DNA of 64,000 nucleotides from Metellina segmentata (taxonomy: Eukaryota > Arthropoda > Arachnida > Araneae > Tetragnathidae), in assembly GCA_947359465.1 (NCBI GenBank), contig OX375881.1:121717967-121781966 (forward strand). The letters are read 5' to 3'. Position numbers and translations under genes: made by a program. Positions 54,114-63,967 of the stretch are shown here, in pieces (positions within the stretch are counted from its first letter, which is position 1; each line of letters opens with the position of its first letter). The notes below the pieces were generated by a model. It saw only the letters and a program-made list of their open reading frames with translations, was not told the origin of the DNA and searched no databases.

Positions 54114-57100
54114 ATGGCACCTAAAAATGCGAAAACTACGCAGAATTTTGAAATTCTGTGTAAAGAAATTGACAGAATTGGGGAGAAGATCCAACGATGT
54201 CAAATAACTGAGCAAAGTATGGTACAGGCGCTAAAAACTAAAGTCAATTCATTCGATACTCGGCTATCCAATTCATTTTCGGAGTTGTCTTCGAAGGACA
54301 CAGATGATTATTTGGATACGTATCTTAATTATCAGGACATACTTCTAAATTTATCCGTTGATTTGGAAAATAAAACTGTCAATGATAAACATGAACAAGT
54401 CTCAACAGTGGGAAGTGGCAATAATGTTCAAAATTCAGCTAATAAGTCTAAAACAAAACTGCCTAAATTGGGACTTCCACATTTTTCCGGTGAACTGGAA
54501 CAGTGGATTACCTTTAGGGAGTTATTTCAAACCTCTGTTCTCGACAACACCGAGTTGTCGGACATCGAGAAATTACAATACCTGTTTGCATCTACACGTG
54601 GCAATGCTGCAAAATTAATTCGCGGATTTCAAATGCAATCAGGGAATTTGAGGCATTGCTGGGAGATATTATGCGATAGGTATGAAGACAAAATTCAATT
54701 GGCATTTGTCCACATAAATAAAATTTTTGGCATGAAAATTAACAAAGCCAATAACACTAAAGCTTTGTTGGATGTTTTAGACAATTGCAACGAAGCAGTT
54801 CGAAATCTGCAAACCATAGGGTTAAAATCAGATTCTTTGAGTGAGTTAATCATCATTTCTCACATCTTAACGAAAATCGACGACGCAGTTAAACAGCGAT
54901 GGCATTTGACCTTGAGGAAGGACATTTATCCCGATCTCGAATCGTTCCGAACCTTTTTGGAGTGTGAAGCTCGTTCTGTTTCTTCTTTTTCTGCGTTGCC
55001 TAGCGGGGGGAGTGAAAGGCCAGGGAGAAACGCTAATGTAAACAGGTTCGGGGGGAGTAAAAAACCGGAAAGGAGCAGTTCGTTTGCTAGACCTCTAGTA
55101 GCGAGTGCGGTCGCTGTAAATTGGAAAGCTTGCGTTCTTTGTGGGGACAATAACATCCATCCTCTTTATAAGTGTACATGTTTCAATCGCATGTCCGTAA
55201 CTGATCGGTGGAAAGTTGTAGAAACGAATAAACTCTGTGCAAATTGCCTGCGTGGGCACACTGATCCCTGTCGGATAAAAAGTGGGTGTAAAAATTGTTC
55301 TTCGAATGAACATCATACCTTATTGCACATTTATAGAGTAGGAAATTCTGAAGTAAACAACGCGACTGCCCCTCCGGAACATCCATCATCATCCATTTCT
55401 ACAACTCTCCAATGCCAATCACATATACAAACAAGTAATGTTTTATTATCCACCGCACAAATAAAAATAAAATCAAAAACTGGGGAATTTTTGCAATTTA
55501 ATGCTTTAATTGATGGAGCTAGCCAAAATTCTCTCTTGACTCGTGAATGTGCGGAGCGCTTACAAGTACCCTTGCGGGAAACTACACATCGATTAATGGG
55601 AATTAATGGGGTCACGGCGGAAACATCGTTGCACATCGCCAACGTTGTTTTTTCTCCTCACTTCTCGTCAGATTCTTTTCACATTGAAGTATTAGTAGTA
55701 AGCAAAGTGACTCCACCTCTCCCTAACTTCTATATTCAGAAACGTAAATGGACACATTTATATGGACTCATACTAGCCGATCCAGACTATACAAGTCAAA
55801 AACCGATAGATATTCTTCTGGGAGCAGACATTTTCCCTCTGCTACTAAACGGCTCTCCAATTGTTGGACAAAGTGGTTCACCAGTTGCTATTCCTACAAA
55901 ATTAGGACATTTACTCACCGGAAAAATAAACTCTGCCGTACACTCGAACATTTCTATCGGCTGTCTTTCTGTTAATGCCAGTATTGATAGCACACTGCAA
56001 AAATTCTGGCAAATTGAATCGATTCCGTGTGAAGAACTGGTAAATAATGAAGAAATTCAGTGTGAAGATTTTTACACAAATTCATTACAACGAAATAGTG
56101 AGGGAAGATACATAGTAAAACTCCCTTTTCGTAATGACAGAGACTTAGGTGAAAGTCGATCGAAAGCTCTCAACCGTTTTCTTTCATTAGAGAATAAACT
56201 TGCTAAAAAGCCAGATTTAAAACTCAAATATAGTGAGTTCATGAATGAATATCTAGCCCTAGGGCATATGTCACCTCTACCTCCTTCCACCTTGGAGATA
56301 GATCAGAATCACTATTATCTTCCTCACCATTGTGTTGAAAATCTTCATTCAACCACAACTGCTCTTCGCGTTGTTTTTGATGGGTCGAGTAAAACATCCA
56401 ATGGGCATGCAGTCAACGACCTTCTACTGAAAGGTCGTAAATTACAAACCGAAATATTTGACAATTTAATTCACTTTAGAAGTTATAAAGTTGCAGTGTC
56501 TGCAGACATATGTAAAATGTACCGTCAAATCCTCATTGCGGAAGAAGACCGCGCGTTCCAAAGAATATTTTGGAGACAAAACCCGTCCGATCCATTGATT
56601 ACCTACGAACTAAACACTATAACTTATGGAATGTCTTCTTCGCCTTTCCTCGCACTTCGTACGTTGCAACAATTGTGCAAAGACGAACAAGACAACTTTC
56701 CGAACGCCTCTAAAATTGCTGAAAATCATTTCTACGTTGATGATCTTTTAGCAGGTGCAGACACCGTAGAAGCCGCAAAATCCTTAATCGATGAAATGCT
56801 ACGTTTCATGAATGCAGGATGCTTACCTCTTCGGAAATGGTCATCTAGTCATGAAGAGGTACTAAGCGAATTGCCTTATTCGTTAAAAGCCAAAAGCCTT
56901 AACCAATCGTTCAGTGATGCTGAAGAGTCTTCACAAAAAATCTTGGGACTCGTTTGGAATCTTCCAACCGATTCGCTGCAAGTTCGGAATGTGGAAGAGC
57001 CAACCGTCTCCACCAAACGTGAACTGTTATCGGTCATAGCGCGTATTTTTGATCCTCTGGGACTAATGGCACCTGCCATATTGCTTCTGAAGATTATGCT

Positions 57101-59333
57101 TCAGGACTTGTGGAAGTCAAAATTGGCTTGGGACGATCCCGTTCCACCAGACATTCTAGAACGGTGGAATAAATTCCAAGCAGAAATGCATCACTTTAAA
57201 CAAATTAAAGTTCCTCGCTACATACATACTTCAGAGGATTGTATTCTTGAACTTCATGGCTTTTGCGACGCTTCTTTTAAAGCTTATGCTTCAGTAGTTT
57301 ATTTAAAGGTCATTTCTGAGTCGACACATGTATCCTTACTCACAGCAAAAACAAGAGTTGCGCCTGTTAAACCAGTAACTCTACCCCGGCTGGAGCTTCA
57401 GGGTTGTTTACTGCTAGCCGAGCTAATTTCAACAATTCTAAAAGTAATCCCAGTTCCAAACCCACAAATATTCCTTTGGTGCGACTCAACAATCGCATTG
57501 AGTTGGATCACAAACCCTCCGTCTTCAGGAAATCAGTTTGTACAACATCGAGTGGGAAAAATACTTTCCCTGACGTCAGTAACTTCTTGGAACCACATTC
57601 CTGGCAAAGAAAACCCAGCAGACTGTGCTAGTCGAGGACTTTATCCTTCACAGTTGTTGGCTCATTTAGAGTGGTTCACTGGTCCAAACTGGATTGTTGT
57701 CAACAATAAATACGGAGCTCTCACTTCTTTTGAACTCTCTACTTCTTCAGTACTTATTCGTGACGAGAATAAGGATTTGGTTCCACAAACAGTTAAAGAA
57801 TCACCTCCAATCTCTCATGCTATCTTGAAGTATTCTTCATACACAACATTATTACGTGTCACAGCCTGGATCTTACGTTTCATTCACAACCTCAAATCTA
57901 GAAATAAGCTTAAAGGTACTCTTCAAACTTCTGAACTGACCGGTGCACTAACGGCTATTCTAAAAATTGTACAGCAAGAAGAATTCGCTTCCGACCTTAA
58001 GCTTATAGCAAAAAATAAACCTCTCCCTAAATCCAGCAAACTACTGTCTTTAAATGTCTTTCTTGACGAAGTAGGACTTCTTCGCGTTGGAGGACGTTTA
58101 TCACATCATCAGACATTAGCATTCGATCATAAATTTCCTATTCTACTTCCTAAGAGACACCCAATTACTGCCTTAGTGATTCGACATTTCCATCTTACAA
58201 GTCTTCATTCGGGACCCGAACTTGTCTTATCGTTGATCCGTCAAATCTTCTGGATTCCGGATGGCAAATCCACAGTACGCAGTGTAGTGCGCAGTTGCAT
58301 CACATGCTTTAAATCATTGGCCAGGCCAGTATACCAAAAGATGGGTGATTTACCTATTGCAAGAATCATGCAGTCACGCCCCTTCGACAAAGTTGGAATT
58401 GATTTCGCTGGTCCAATTAGTACAAAATGCCAGCACCAGCGAAAAGCGACAACATTCAAGACATACATTTGCCTTTTCATATGTATGTGTACCCGTGCCG
58501 TACATCTGGAAGCCGTCTCCAGTCTCTCTACTGACTCGTTCTTGGCTGCATTGAGACGATTCGTCGCACGTCGAGGATTTCCCTCGGAAATATTCTCAGA
58601 CAATGGTACTAATTTCCGCGGTGCGTCTGCCTATCTAAAAGCACTTTTTAAACTCACAAAAGAGCAATCCGTCCAGAACTTCTCATCGGAAAGAAACATT
58701 CATTGGCATTTTATTCCACCCTATGCCCCTAACCAAGGTGGGTTATGGGAAGCTTCAATTAAACTTGCTAAGCGGCATCTCACAAAAACTTGTCAAGGCA
58801 CACTTCTCAATTTCGAGGAATTCTCTACAGTGTTATGTCAAATAGAGGCTTGCATAAACTCAAGGCCTCTGGTACCTTTATCCTCGGCAACTAGTGATCT
58901 TCGTGCACTTACCCCTGGACACTTCCTAATCGGAGTTCCCCTTCTGGAACTTCCAGAAAACACTGACAGTTCTACAAACACTAATCGAAAAATTCTAAGT
59001 CTCTCTTGCAGATGGAGACTCTTATTGCAGGTTAAGGAATCCTTCTGGCGCCGCTGGACACGAGACCTCCTGCATACACTCCAGCCTCGTCAAAAGTGGA
59101 ATTCAACGAAACAACCTCTGCAAATTGGAGACATGGTTCTTCTTCAAGAGGCAAATTCTGCTCCTTGTTCCTGGACTCTTGGTCGCGTAACCAACATCTT
59201 CCCGGGCAAAGATCAGATCACCAGGGTAGCCAGCGTGCGGACCAGGGATGGAGAAAAGCTTCGTGCTCAGAATCGACTGGTGGTCCTTCCTCTCCCCTCA
59301 TGCCGGCCCTCGCAGGATGTTGATTTAGATTAG
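54114..59333 (+). CDS. BEL/Pao gag-pol polyprotein (1739 aa), intact
   Basis: Single open frame; the ATG at 54114 lies 36 bp past the LTR and is the first in frame. Domains in order: gag helical region with DUF1759 (about 116-286, LPKLGLPHFSGELEQW); Cys/His-rich knuckles (about 337-405, CVLCGDNN, CANCLRGH, CKNC); retropepsin-like DUF1758 protease with Asp467 in LIDGASQ; reverse transcriptase with Asp798 and YVDD at 874-877; RNase H with Asp1052, Glu1094, Asp1124 and Asp1170; integrase zinc domain (about 1358-1398, HFHLTSLH and CITC); integrase core Asp1430, Asp1496, Glu1546; DUF5641-type tail (about 1630-1725). It would package the RNA, copy it and integrate the cDNA. The stop falls 16 bp inside the 3' LTR. 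There is no frameshift between gag and pol, as in most BEL elements. Confidence 0.95.
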   Translation: MAPKNAKTTQNFEILCKEIDRIGEKIQRCQITEQSMVQALKTKVNSFDTRLSNSFSELSSKDTDDYLDTYLNYQDILLNLSVDLENKTVNDKHEQVSTVGSGNNVQNSANKSKTKLPKLGLPHFSGELEQWITFRELFQTSVLDNTELSDIEKLQYLFASTRGNAAKLIRGFQMQSGNLRHCWEILCDRYEDKIQLAFVHINKIFGMKINKANNTKALLDVLDNCNEAVRNLQTIGLKSDSLSELIIISHILTKIDDAVKQRWHLTLRKDIYPDLESFRTFLECEARSVSSFSALPSGGSERPGRNANVNRFGGSKKPERSSSFARPLVASAVAVNWKACVLCGDNNIHPLYKCTCFNRMSVTDRWKVVETNKLCANCLRGHTDPCRIKSGCKNCSSNEHHTLLHIYRVGNSEVNNATAPPEHPSSSISTTLQCQSHIQTSNVLLSTAQIKIKSKTGEFLQFNALIDGASQNSLLTRECAERLQVPLRETTHRLMGINGVTAETSLHIANVVFSPHFSSDSFHIEVLVVSKVTPPLPNFYIQKRKWTHLYGLILADPDYTSQKPIDILLGADIFPLLLNGSPIVGQSGSPVAIPTKLGHLLTGKINSAVHSNISIGCLSVNASIDSTLQKFWQIESIPCEELVNNEEIQCEDFYTNSLQRNSEGRYIVKLPFRNDRDLGESRSKALNRFLSLENKLAKKPDLKLKYSEFMNEYLALGHMSPLPPSTLEIDQNHYYLPHHCVENLHSTTTALRVVFDGSSKTSNGHAVNDLLLKGRKLQTEIFDNLIHFRSYKVAVSADICKMYRQILIAEEDRAFQRIFWRQNPSDPLITYELNTITYGMSSSPFLALRTLQQLCKDEQDNFPNASKIAENHFYVDDLLAGADTVEAAKSLIDEMLRFMNAGCLPLRKWSSSHEEVLSELPYSLKAKSLNQSFSDAEESSQKILGLVWNLPTDSLQVRNVEEPTVSTKRELLSVIARIFDPLGLMAPAILLLKIMLQDLWKSKLAWDDPVPPDILERWNKFQAEMHHFKQIKVPRYIHTSEDCILELHGFCDASFKAYASVVYLKVISESTHVSLLTAKTRVAPVKPVTLPRLELQGCLLLAELISTILKVIPVPNPQIFLWCDSTIALSWITNPPSSGNQFVQHRVGKILSLTSVTSWNHIPGKENPADCASRGLYPSQLLAHLEWFTGPNWIVVNNKYGALTSFELSTSSVLIRDENKDLVPQTVKESPPISHAILKYSSYTTLLRVTAWILRFIHNLKSRNKLKGTLQTSELTGALTAILKIVQQEEFASDLKLIAKNKPLPKSSKLLSLNVFLDEVGLLRVGGRLSHHQTLAFDHKFPILLPKRHPITALVIRHFHLTSLHSGPELVLSLIRQIFWIPDGKSTVRSVVRSCITCFKSLARPVYQKMGDLPIARIMQSRPFDKVGIDFAGPISTKCQHQRKATTFKTYICLFICMCTRAVHLEAVSSLSTDSFLAALRRFVARRGFPSEIFSDNGTNFRGASAYLKALFKLTKEQSVQNFSSERNIHWHFIPPYAPNQGGLWEASIKLAKRHLTKTCQGTLLNFEEFSTVLCQIEACINSRPLVPLSSATSDLRALTPGHFLIGVPLLELPENTDSSTNTNRKILSLSCRWRLLLQVKESFWRRWTRDLLHTLQPRQKWNSTKQPLQIGDMVLLQEANSAPCSWTLGRVTNIFPGKDQITRVASVRTRDGEKLRAQNRLVVLPLPSCRPSQDVDLD

Positions 59334-59923
59334 CCACAAGAGGACGCCACGTGATGAACATTCTTTTTGGTGTAACCTCTATGGTCACTCCTGGGGTCAT
59401 CGCTCGCGTGTGTAGTGGGGAATTGTATCTCTCACGCAACCATTGCAATGTAGTATAACATGAATCTGATAGACATTGCTAACTAATGTGGCAAGAAGAT
59501 TATGCATTTATTTACTATGATAATATGAGTGAGTGCGAACTCTCCGTGGATTTAATTTTATAACGCGCTCAACTATTACTAGTGTATTTGCAAACATTGT
59601 TGCATTTTGATATATTTGTTATGCAGCGCACATGACGATACTGTGAATGTATTTTTTAATCATGAAAACTGTAACCATTATATCATTACAAAATAGAATT
59701 CCGTCTACGCACAAAAAAGTCGCCTGCGCATGTTTGTCTTATACTTTATACTTTAAACAAAGAATCGCATTACATCGAAACTAGGGTTCTGTCTTTATTT
59801 CGTCCACTGATGATAGCTCTTGGGGAACAAGGTGAGTCAACCTTTAATCTTTGTAGTCACCTAATTCGTATAAATTCAATGCTCTAAATCTCATATCCGT
59901 AACTCTGTATACTTAAACTTTCA
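59318..59923 (+). repeat. BEL/Pao element 3' LTR, 606 bp
   Basis: Direct repeat of 53473-54078 at a constant offset of 5845. No clear purine tract sits immediately upstream (59300-59317 is pyrimidine-containing); the nearest is GGGATGGAGAAAAG at 59245-59258. Confidence 0.95.
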
Positions 59924-59928
59924 CTGGG
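59924..59928. other. Target-site duplication, right (CTGGG)
   Basis: Matches 53468-53472; see the 5' copy. Confidence 0.9.
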
Positions 59929-60149
59929 CCCCACACGTATGTTGCCGCACTTGTGCAGTAAATATTTCACAGTGGCTTAGTGGTAAAATAAATGCAATGT
60001 CATTTGCCGACTAATCACGTAAATGTCTTATTTCCTACATGGTACCACCAGTTTCTTGAGACATCACCAAGAGAGAGAGAAGTGGACAGTTGAATACCCT
60101 AACATACCATCTGCTCTGCGTCCTGTCTCCCATGGCGAAGGACGCATAG

Positions 60150-61350
60150 CCTATTCCAGAGTCTCCTACAGATTTTTCTATATGTTCAGATGATGAGGAT
60201 CGCCATGCGTTCGCGAAATCTCCTAAACCTTCAACGTAAGCATGTGGTGGAACTATGGATTATGACTTTTCGTGTTTTGATGAAACATCTGCGTGACATA
60301 AACTTAGCTCCGATTAACTTAACGATCTTGTTCAAGATTTGAATCTGTCCTAAAGCAAAACGGAATTACTGACCTTAAGACTTCGACAGTATATTCTTCT
60401 TGAACAAAATGTCAGAGTGACTTCATTTCGCTATCAGCATCAGTCTTTCTTTGAAAAAAAGAAAGCCTTCTGTTCTGCTGCGATATTGATGGCCTACTAC
60501 AAGAACTCGGTATTGCACATGAGTCCCATGAATATCGGCTGTTTATAGACGCGTCGAAACTGAGTCTCAAGGCGGTTTTACTGCATAACGGGAAACAGCT
60601 TCCGTCCATTCCTATCGGATAGGATGTCTGAATGAAGCAGAGGTACCACAATCTAAAATAGGAATAAATAGAGCAAGTATGGCTTGCAGATCTGTTCTGA
60701 CCTGAAGGTAGTGGCTTTGTTGATGGGTTTTCAGCAGGGATATACAAAATATTGCTGTTTTCTTTGTTTATGGGGTAGCATAGCAATCGATATGCACTGC
60801 ATCAAGAAAGACTGACCTTTGAGAGCATCTTTTAAGTCTCGATAAATTAATGTACAGCACCCACCATTGGTAGAAACGTACAAAATCCTTTTCACATCAG
60901 GTTCGGCTTTATCAAAAACCTGGTAAAAGCCTCAGATAAGAATGGACTAGCTTTCTGGTACCTGTTTGAAATATTGCCTCGTCTCAATGAAGACAAAATT
61001 AAAGAGGGTGTTTTTGTGGGACCTCAAATTAAACAGCTCTTCAGAGATCCGAAGTTTGCGAAAGTTCTTCAAAGTAAAGAAAAACATGTGTAGGATGCGT
61101 TCTGTCAAGTGGCTAACAACTTCCTGAGGAATGTGAAGGTCAAAAGTTACAAGGAACTAGTGGAGGATATGTTGACTTTGTTTTATGATTTCGGCTGCAA
61201 TATCTCGTTAAAGATGCACTTTATTGTTTCTCACAATTCCTCCTCTAATAACTGCGGGTAGGTCAGTGATGAGCACGGCGAACGTTTTCATCAGGACATT
61301 GCCAAGATGGAGCAACGGTACCCGGGGATCAGAAATACTCCCTTTGTCTA
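60150..61350 (+). pseudogene. Relic of an unnamed TE-like arthropod protein family
   Basis: Plus-strand frames with many stops show, in order, SDDEDRHAFAKSPKPST (about 60190-60235), LNDLVQDLNLS, LLEQNVRVTSFRYQHQSFFE (60400-60455), LLFCCDIDGLLQELGIAHES, HEYRLFIDASKLSLKAVLLH and NGKQLPSIPIG (60475-60620), then FVKASDKNGLAFWYLFEILP-like, EGVFVGPQIKQLFRDPKFAK (61005-61065) and GERFHQDIAKMEQRYPGIRN (61278-61335). I recognise this as a family repeated in many arthropod genomes whose proteins are usually left uncharacterised; the FIDASK and GERFHQDI motifs are its best markers. Function unknown; the copy number suggests transposon origin. Stops after IPIG, after QVWLADLF and after KEKHV disable it. 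Confidence 0.6.
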
Positions 61351-62055
61351 AACAACGGGGCCAAAAGAAAGAAAAAGTCCGAAGAAGATTAAGGTATTCT
61401 TAACATGTATTACAATGTTCACATATATGGGTCATTCCACGCAAAATGAGCAAATCGCTGTGGCTGACACATCACCGATTTTAATGAAAATAAATTCTTA
61501 AATAGTTCATATATAGTTTGGAGGAACTGCCAAATATTAGATGTCCAATATATATATTTCATTTTTTATTGAATTTAAAAGTTCAAGTTCACAAAAATGC
61601 AGATTTTTTAGCACTAATTGTAGCCTATTTAAGACCCTATATATCAAATTTCTGTGCACTTTTCTCTTCAAACGCTCAGTAGACTTCAGGGTTCCTCCAC
61701 TTCAATTCCTCCTCCCGTACCAGAAAAGCCGATGGTAATGGACGCCTCAGATGAGAGATTACTTCCTTGCGCAGGATTGTTTGGAAAATCTGAAGAGTAA
61801 TTGCTGAAGACTCAAAAGCGTTGAAAGAAGATTAATAGTCGTGGGACGATAACGATTAAAGATTTCATCTCTCGTTTAATCTGCAGAAACAGATTAAACT
61901 TGTTACCTTCCCAATTACTCTAGATTCGAGGAAAAATTGAATAATTGCTTTGGGTGATTATTTTCACTCCAAATGTCCTGAGTGAGATAACGATGATTCA
62001 ACTGCTTCAAAAATTTCTTAGTAAGAAAATTTTGTTGATGTGCTTGTATAGGCAT
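61351..62055 (+). other. Non-coding sequence after the 60-61 kb relic
   Basis: GGGTCATTCCACGCAAAATG (61429) followed by AT-rich sequence and GGACGCCTCAGATGAGAGAT (61740). It has the look of the 3' region of the same repeated unit, but I see no ends. Confidence 0.3.
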
Positions 62056-62310
62056 AATATGTCTCGTGTATAATCGTATAGACACTTGTATTTATGGTGC
62101 AAATTTAATGTTCATGTGTCTATATTTCTAGCGATACATGCATTTTAAATTCAATAATATGCGTATAGAGCCAGCAGTCTATACACGTGAAGTATAGATT
62201 CGTGTATAATAGTATAGACATGTGTACTTGGCGTAGAAATTTACGGGTCTATATTTTTATAGACACGTGTATTAAATTCAGTGAACTGCGTGGAGCCAAC
62301 ATATATTGCA
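62056..62310. repeat. Direct duplication, period about 136 bp
   Basis: TCGTGTATAATCGTATAGAC at 62064 and TCGTGTATAATAGTATAGAC at 62200 open two related units, each continuing through a GTGTCTATATTT/GGGTCTATATTT block to TTAAATTCA...TGCGT...GAGCCA. TATAGACACGTGTA-like inverted pieces recur within. Confidence 0.75.
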
Positions 62311-62489
62311 TGTCATCTTATTTGCATACACCTCTTGATGACAGTGCTGTTACACACATCTGACATCTTTTGAAATCCATATAACGTTTCTATGTAAAAG
62401 GACCTTAACAACTGAAGATTATTAACAACTGAAGGTTATTTGCAATTAAAAAAGACTGGGATAGAGCGCCCCTCTGAGTGTTCAGTTCA

Positions 62490-62815
62490 GACGTTAGGGG
62501 TGACCGTGTGCCCCCTCTTCTGGAGGTGGGGGTGACCGTGTTCCTTCTCTTCTACAGGTGAGGTGAAGTTGTGCCATCTCTTCAGGAGGTGAAGGAATCT
62601 CTTCTTGAAGAAACTAACAGAAAAAAAAATTTCAAGAGAAACAAAAAAAGTTGTAGAAATGTAAGATGAGTCAGTCCGATTACTTTGTGAAGTGAGTAAA
62701 GTAGGAGCTACTTTTTTAAAGGAAAAAAGCTTTGAGATTTTTTATGTACTTGTGTGAGTCTTAACCAAAGAAATAGGCACAAGTTAGCCCCGAAAACTTA
62801 AAACAAATATCACAG
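62490..62815 (+). repeat. Dispersed repeat, inverse copy of 31,826-32,110
   Basis: Starts with three about 33-35-bp units (GGTGACCGTGTGCCCCCTCT, GGTGACCGTGTTCCTTCTCT, TGAAGTTGTGCCATCTCTTC), then aligns with the reverse of 31.8-32.1 kb to GCACAAGTTAGCCCCGAAAA. Confidence 0.7.
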
Positions 62816-63117
62816 ATAAATGGAGAACATTAAATTGTAAAATTTAAAAAACATCATTTACGATCATTGGAGGAATCATTGAACAGACAAATGAATAAAA
62901 AAAGCCAACCAAACTATAGCCCTACCATTTCGAAATACCTTCCTTCCAAAATACTTTGGAGACCTGTTGCTATAAGACCGAATAATTACTTAATTCAAAT
63001 GAAGGTAAAGTAGTAGTAAAATAAAATGTGTACGTTTTGTGAAGGAGAAGAGAAGGTAATTTGTGAACATGGTTATTAAAAGTATACTAAAGATGATTTT
63101 TTGAGAAGTTTCGTAAG
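62816..63117. other. Intergenic, no gene seen
   Basis: AT-rich with no supported feature. Confidence 0.4.
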
Positions 63118-63172
63118 TAGGTATTTAATTAGCGTCGCACTGGAGCAACATGACGGGCTACTGTCGGTAGAG
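63118..63172 (-). repeat. SINE tail fragment
   Basis: GTAGGTATTTAATTAGCGTC, GCACTGGAGCAACATGACGG, GCTACTG: the last 50 bp of the SINE in reverse, adjoining AT-rich DNA. Confidence 0.7.
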
Positions 63173-63710
63173 GTATTTTGGAGAGCTAGAGTTGTAATGT
63201 CACACTCTATAGGTCGGTAAAAAGGATAAAGAAAAATGTTTTATGTGATGTTAAAAAATAGAGGGAGGTAATAAAAGCTTATGAGAAAAACAAAATTTTT
63301 GGGAAAATCATTATTCTTGAGTGTTGTTTAGTTAAATTTTAAGTTTATCAATATTAGTTTAATCCCTGTAGATGCAATAAAATATTTGATTAAAAGTTAA
63401 ATTCTTGTAAATAATAATATAGATGTTAAAATACTTGGTAAGAAGCTTGTCAATATTAAATTAAAAGTCGTTTCTCTTATTATCGTTTCTTTTAAATCGT
63501 TAGTTTATTATCCACAGATATCAGTATTAATGTCAAAAACATTAATAATTGTCCGACTAATATATATTTCTCATTTTTAGCAGTATTTAATTATTTTAAA
63601 TGTTTAACTCTTTAGCTTTTTTACCATTTTGCATTTTTAATATTTAACACAGTTGATGTCTTTTTCCGATTCATTATTCATCAAGTTCCCGGACACAGAT
63701 TCATTATTGA
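63173..63710. other. Intergenic, no gene seen
   Basis: Very AT-rich with no motif. Confidence 0.4.
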
Positions 63711-63967
63711 TCCTCCTGATGGTTGGATCCTGACGAGATTTCTCGTCATAAACAAAGCTGACAAGATCTTGACGGACAAGATATCGAGTCATTAGAAAAG
63801 AACTGACCAGATTTTGTTCTTATACTTAAAAAATCGGCAACGAATTGCTGAAGAAATATCTCGTCATTACAAAATTGACCATATCTATTCATTCACGAGA
63901 TACTTGGTAATTAGCAAAATTTGTCGGATCGTTGTGGATATCTTGTCGAAACCACTTGGAGGTTGAA
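63711..63967. repeat. Palindromic repeat family copy, near full length
   Basis: Opens TCCTCCTGATGGTTGGATCC and closes GTCGAAACCACTTGGAGGTT, imperfect inverses. Five degenerate units lie between (TGACGAGATTTCTCGTCA, GACAAGATATCGAGTC, AAGAAATATCTCGTC, CACGAGATACTTGGT, GGATATCTTGTCGA), with the AAAAAATCGGCAA spacer in the middle as at 4775. Confidence 0.75.

Larger units (their letters stand above)
53473..59923 (+). mobile_element. Intact BEL/Pao LTR retrotransposon
   Basis: 6451 bp, bounded by 606-bp direct LTRs and a CTGGG duplication, with a primer-binding site directly after the 5' LTR and a single uninterrupted gag-pol frame. There is no envelope-like frame. The LTR match and the absence of any stop indicate a very recent, possibly still mobile insertion. 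The family follows from the domain set: DUF1759-type gag, DUF1758-type protease, reverse transcriptase with YVDD, RNase H, H2C2 integrase and a DUF5641-type C terminus. Confidence 0.95.

Noticed and set aside
55331..55642. Minus-strand frames inside the BEL gag-pol
   Set aside because: No motifs, and they lie within a fully supported coding frame on the other strand.
59334..59923. Envelope gene after pol in the BEL element
   Set aside because: The region is the 3' LTR and contains no extended frame.
59970..60010. A-box-like GTGGCTTAGTGG, possible tRNA gene
   Set aside because: No B box and no cloverleaf can be drawn downstream.
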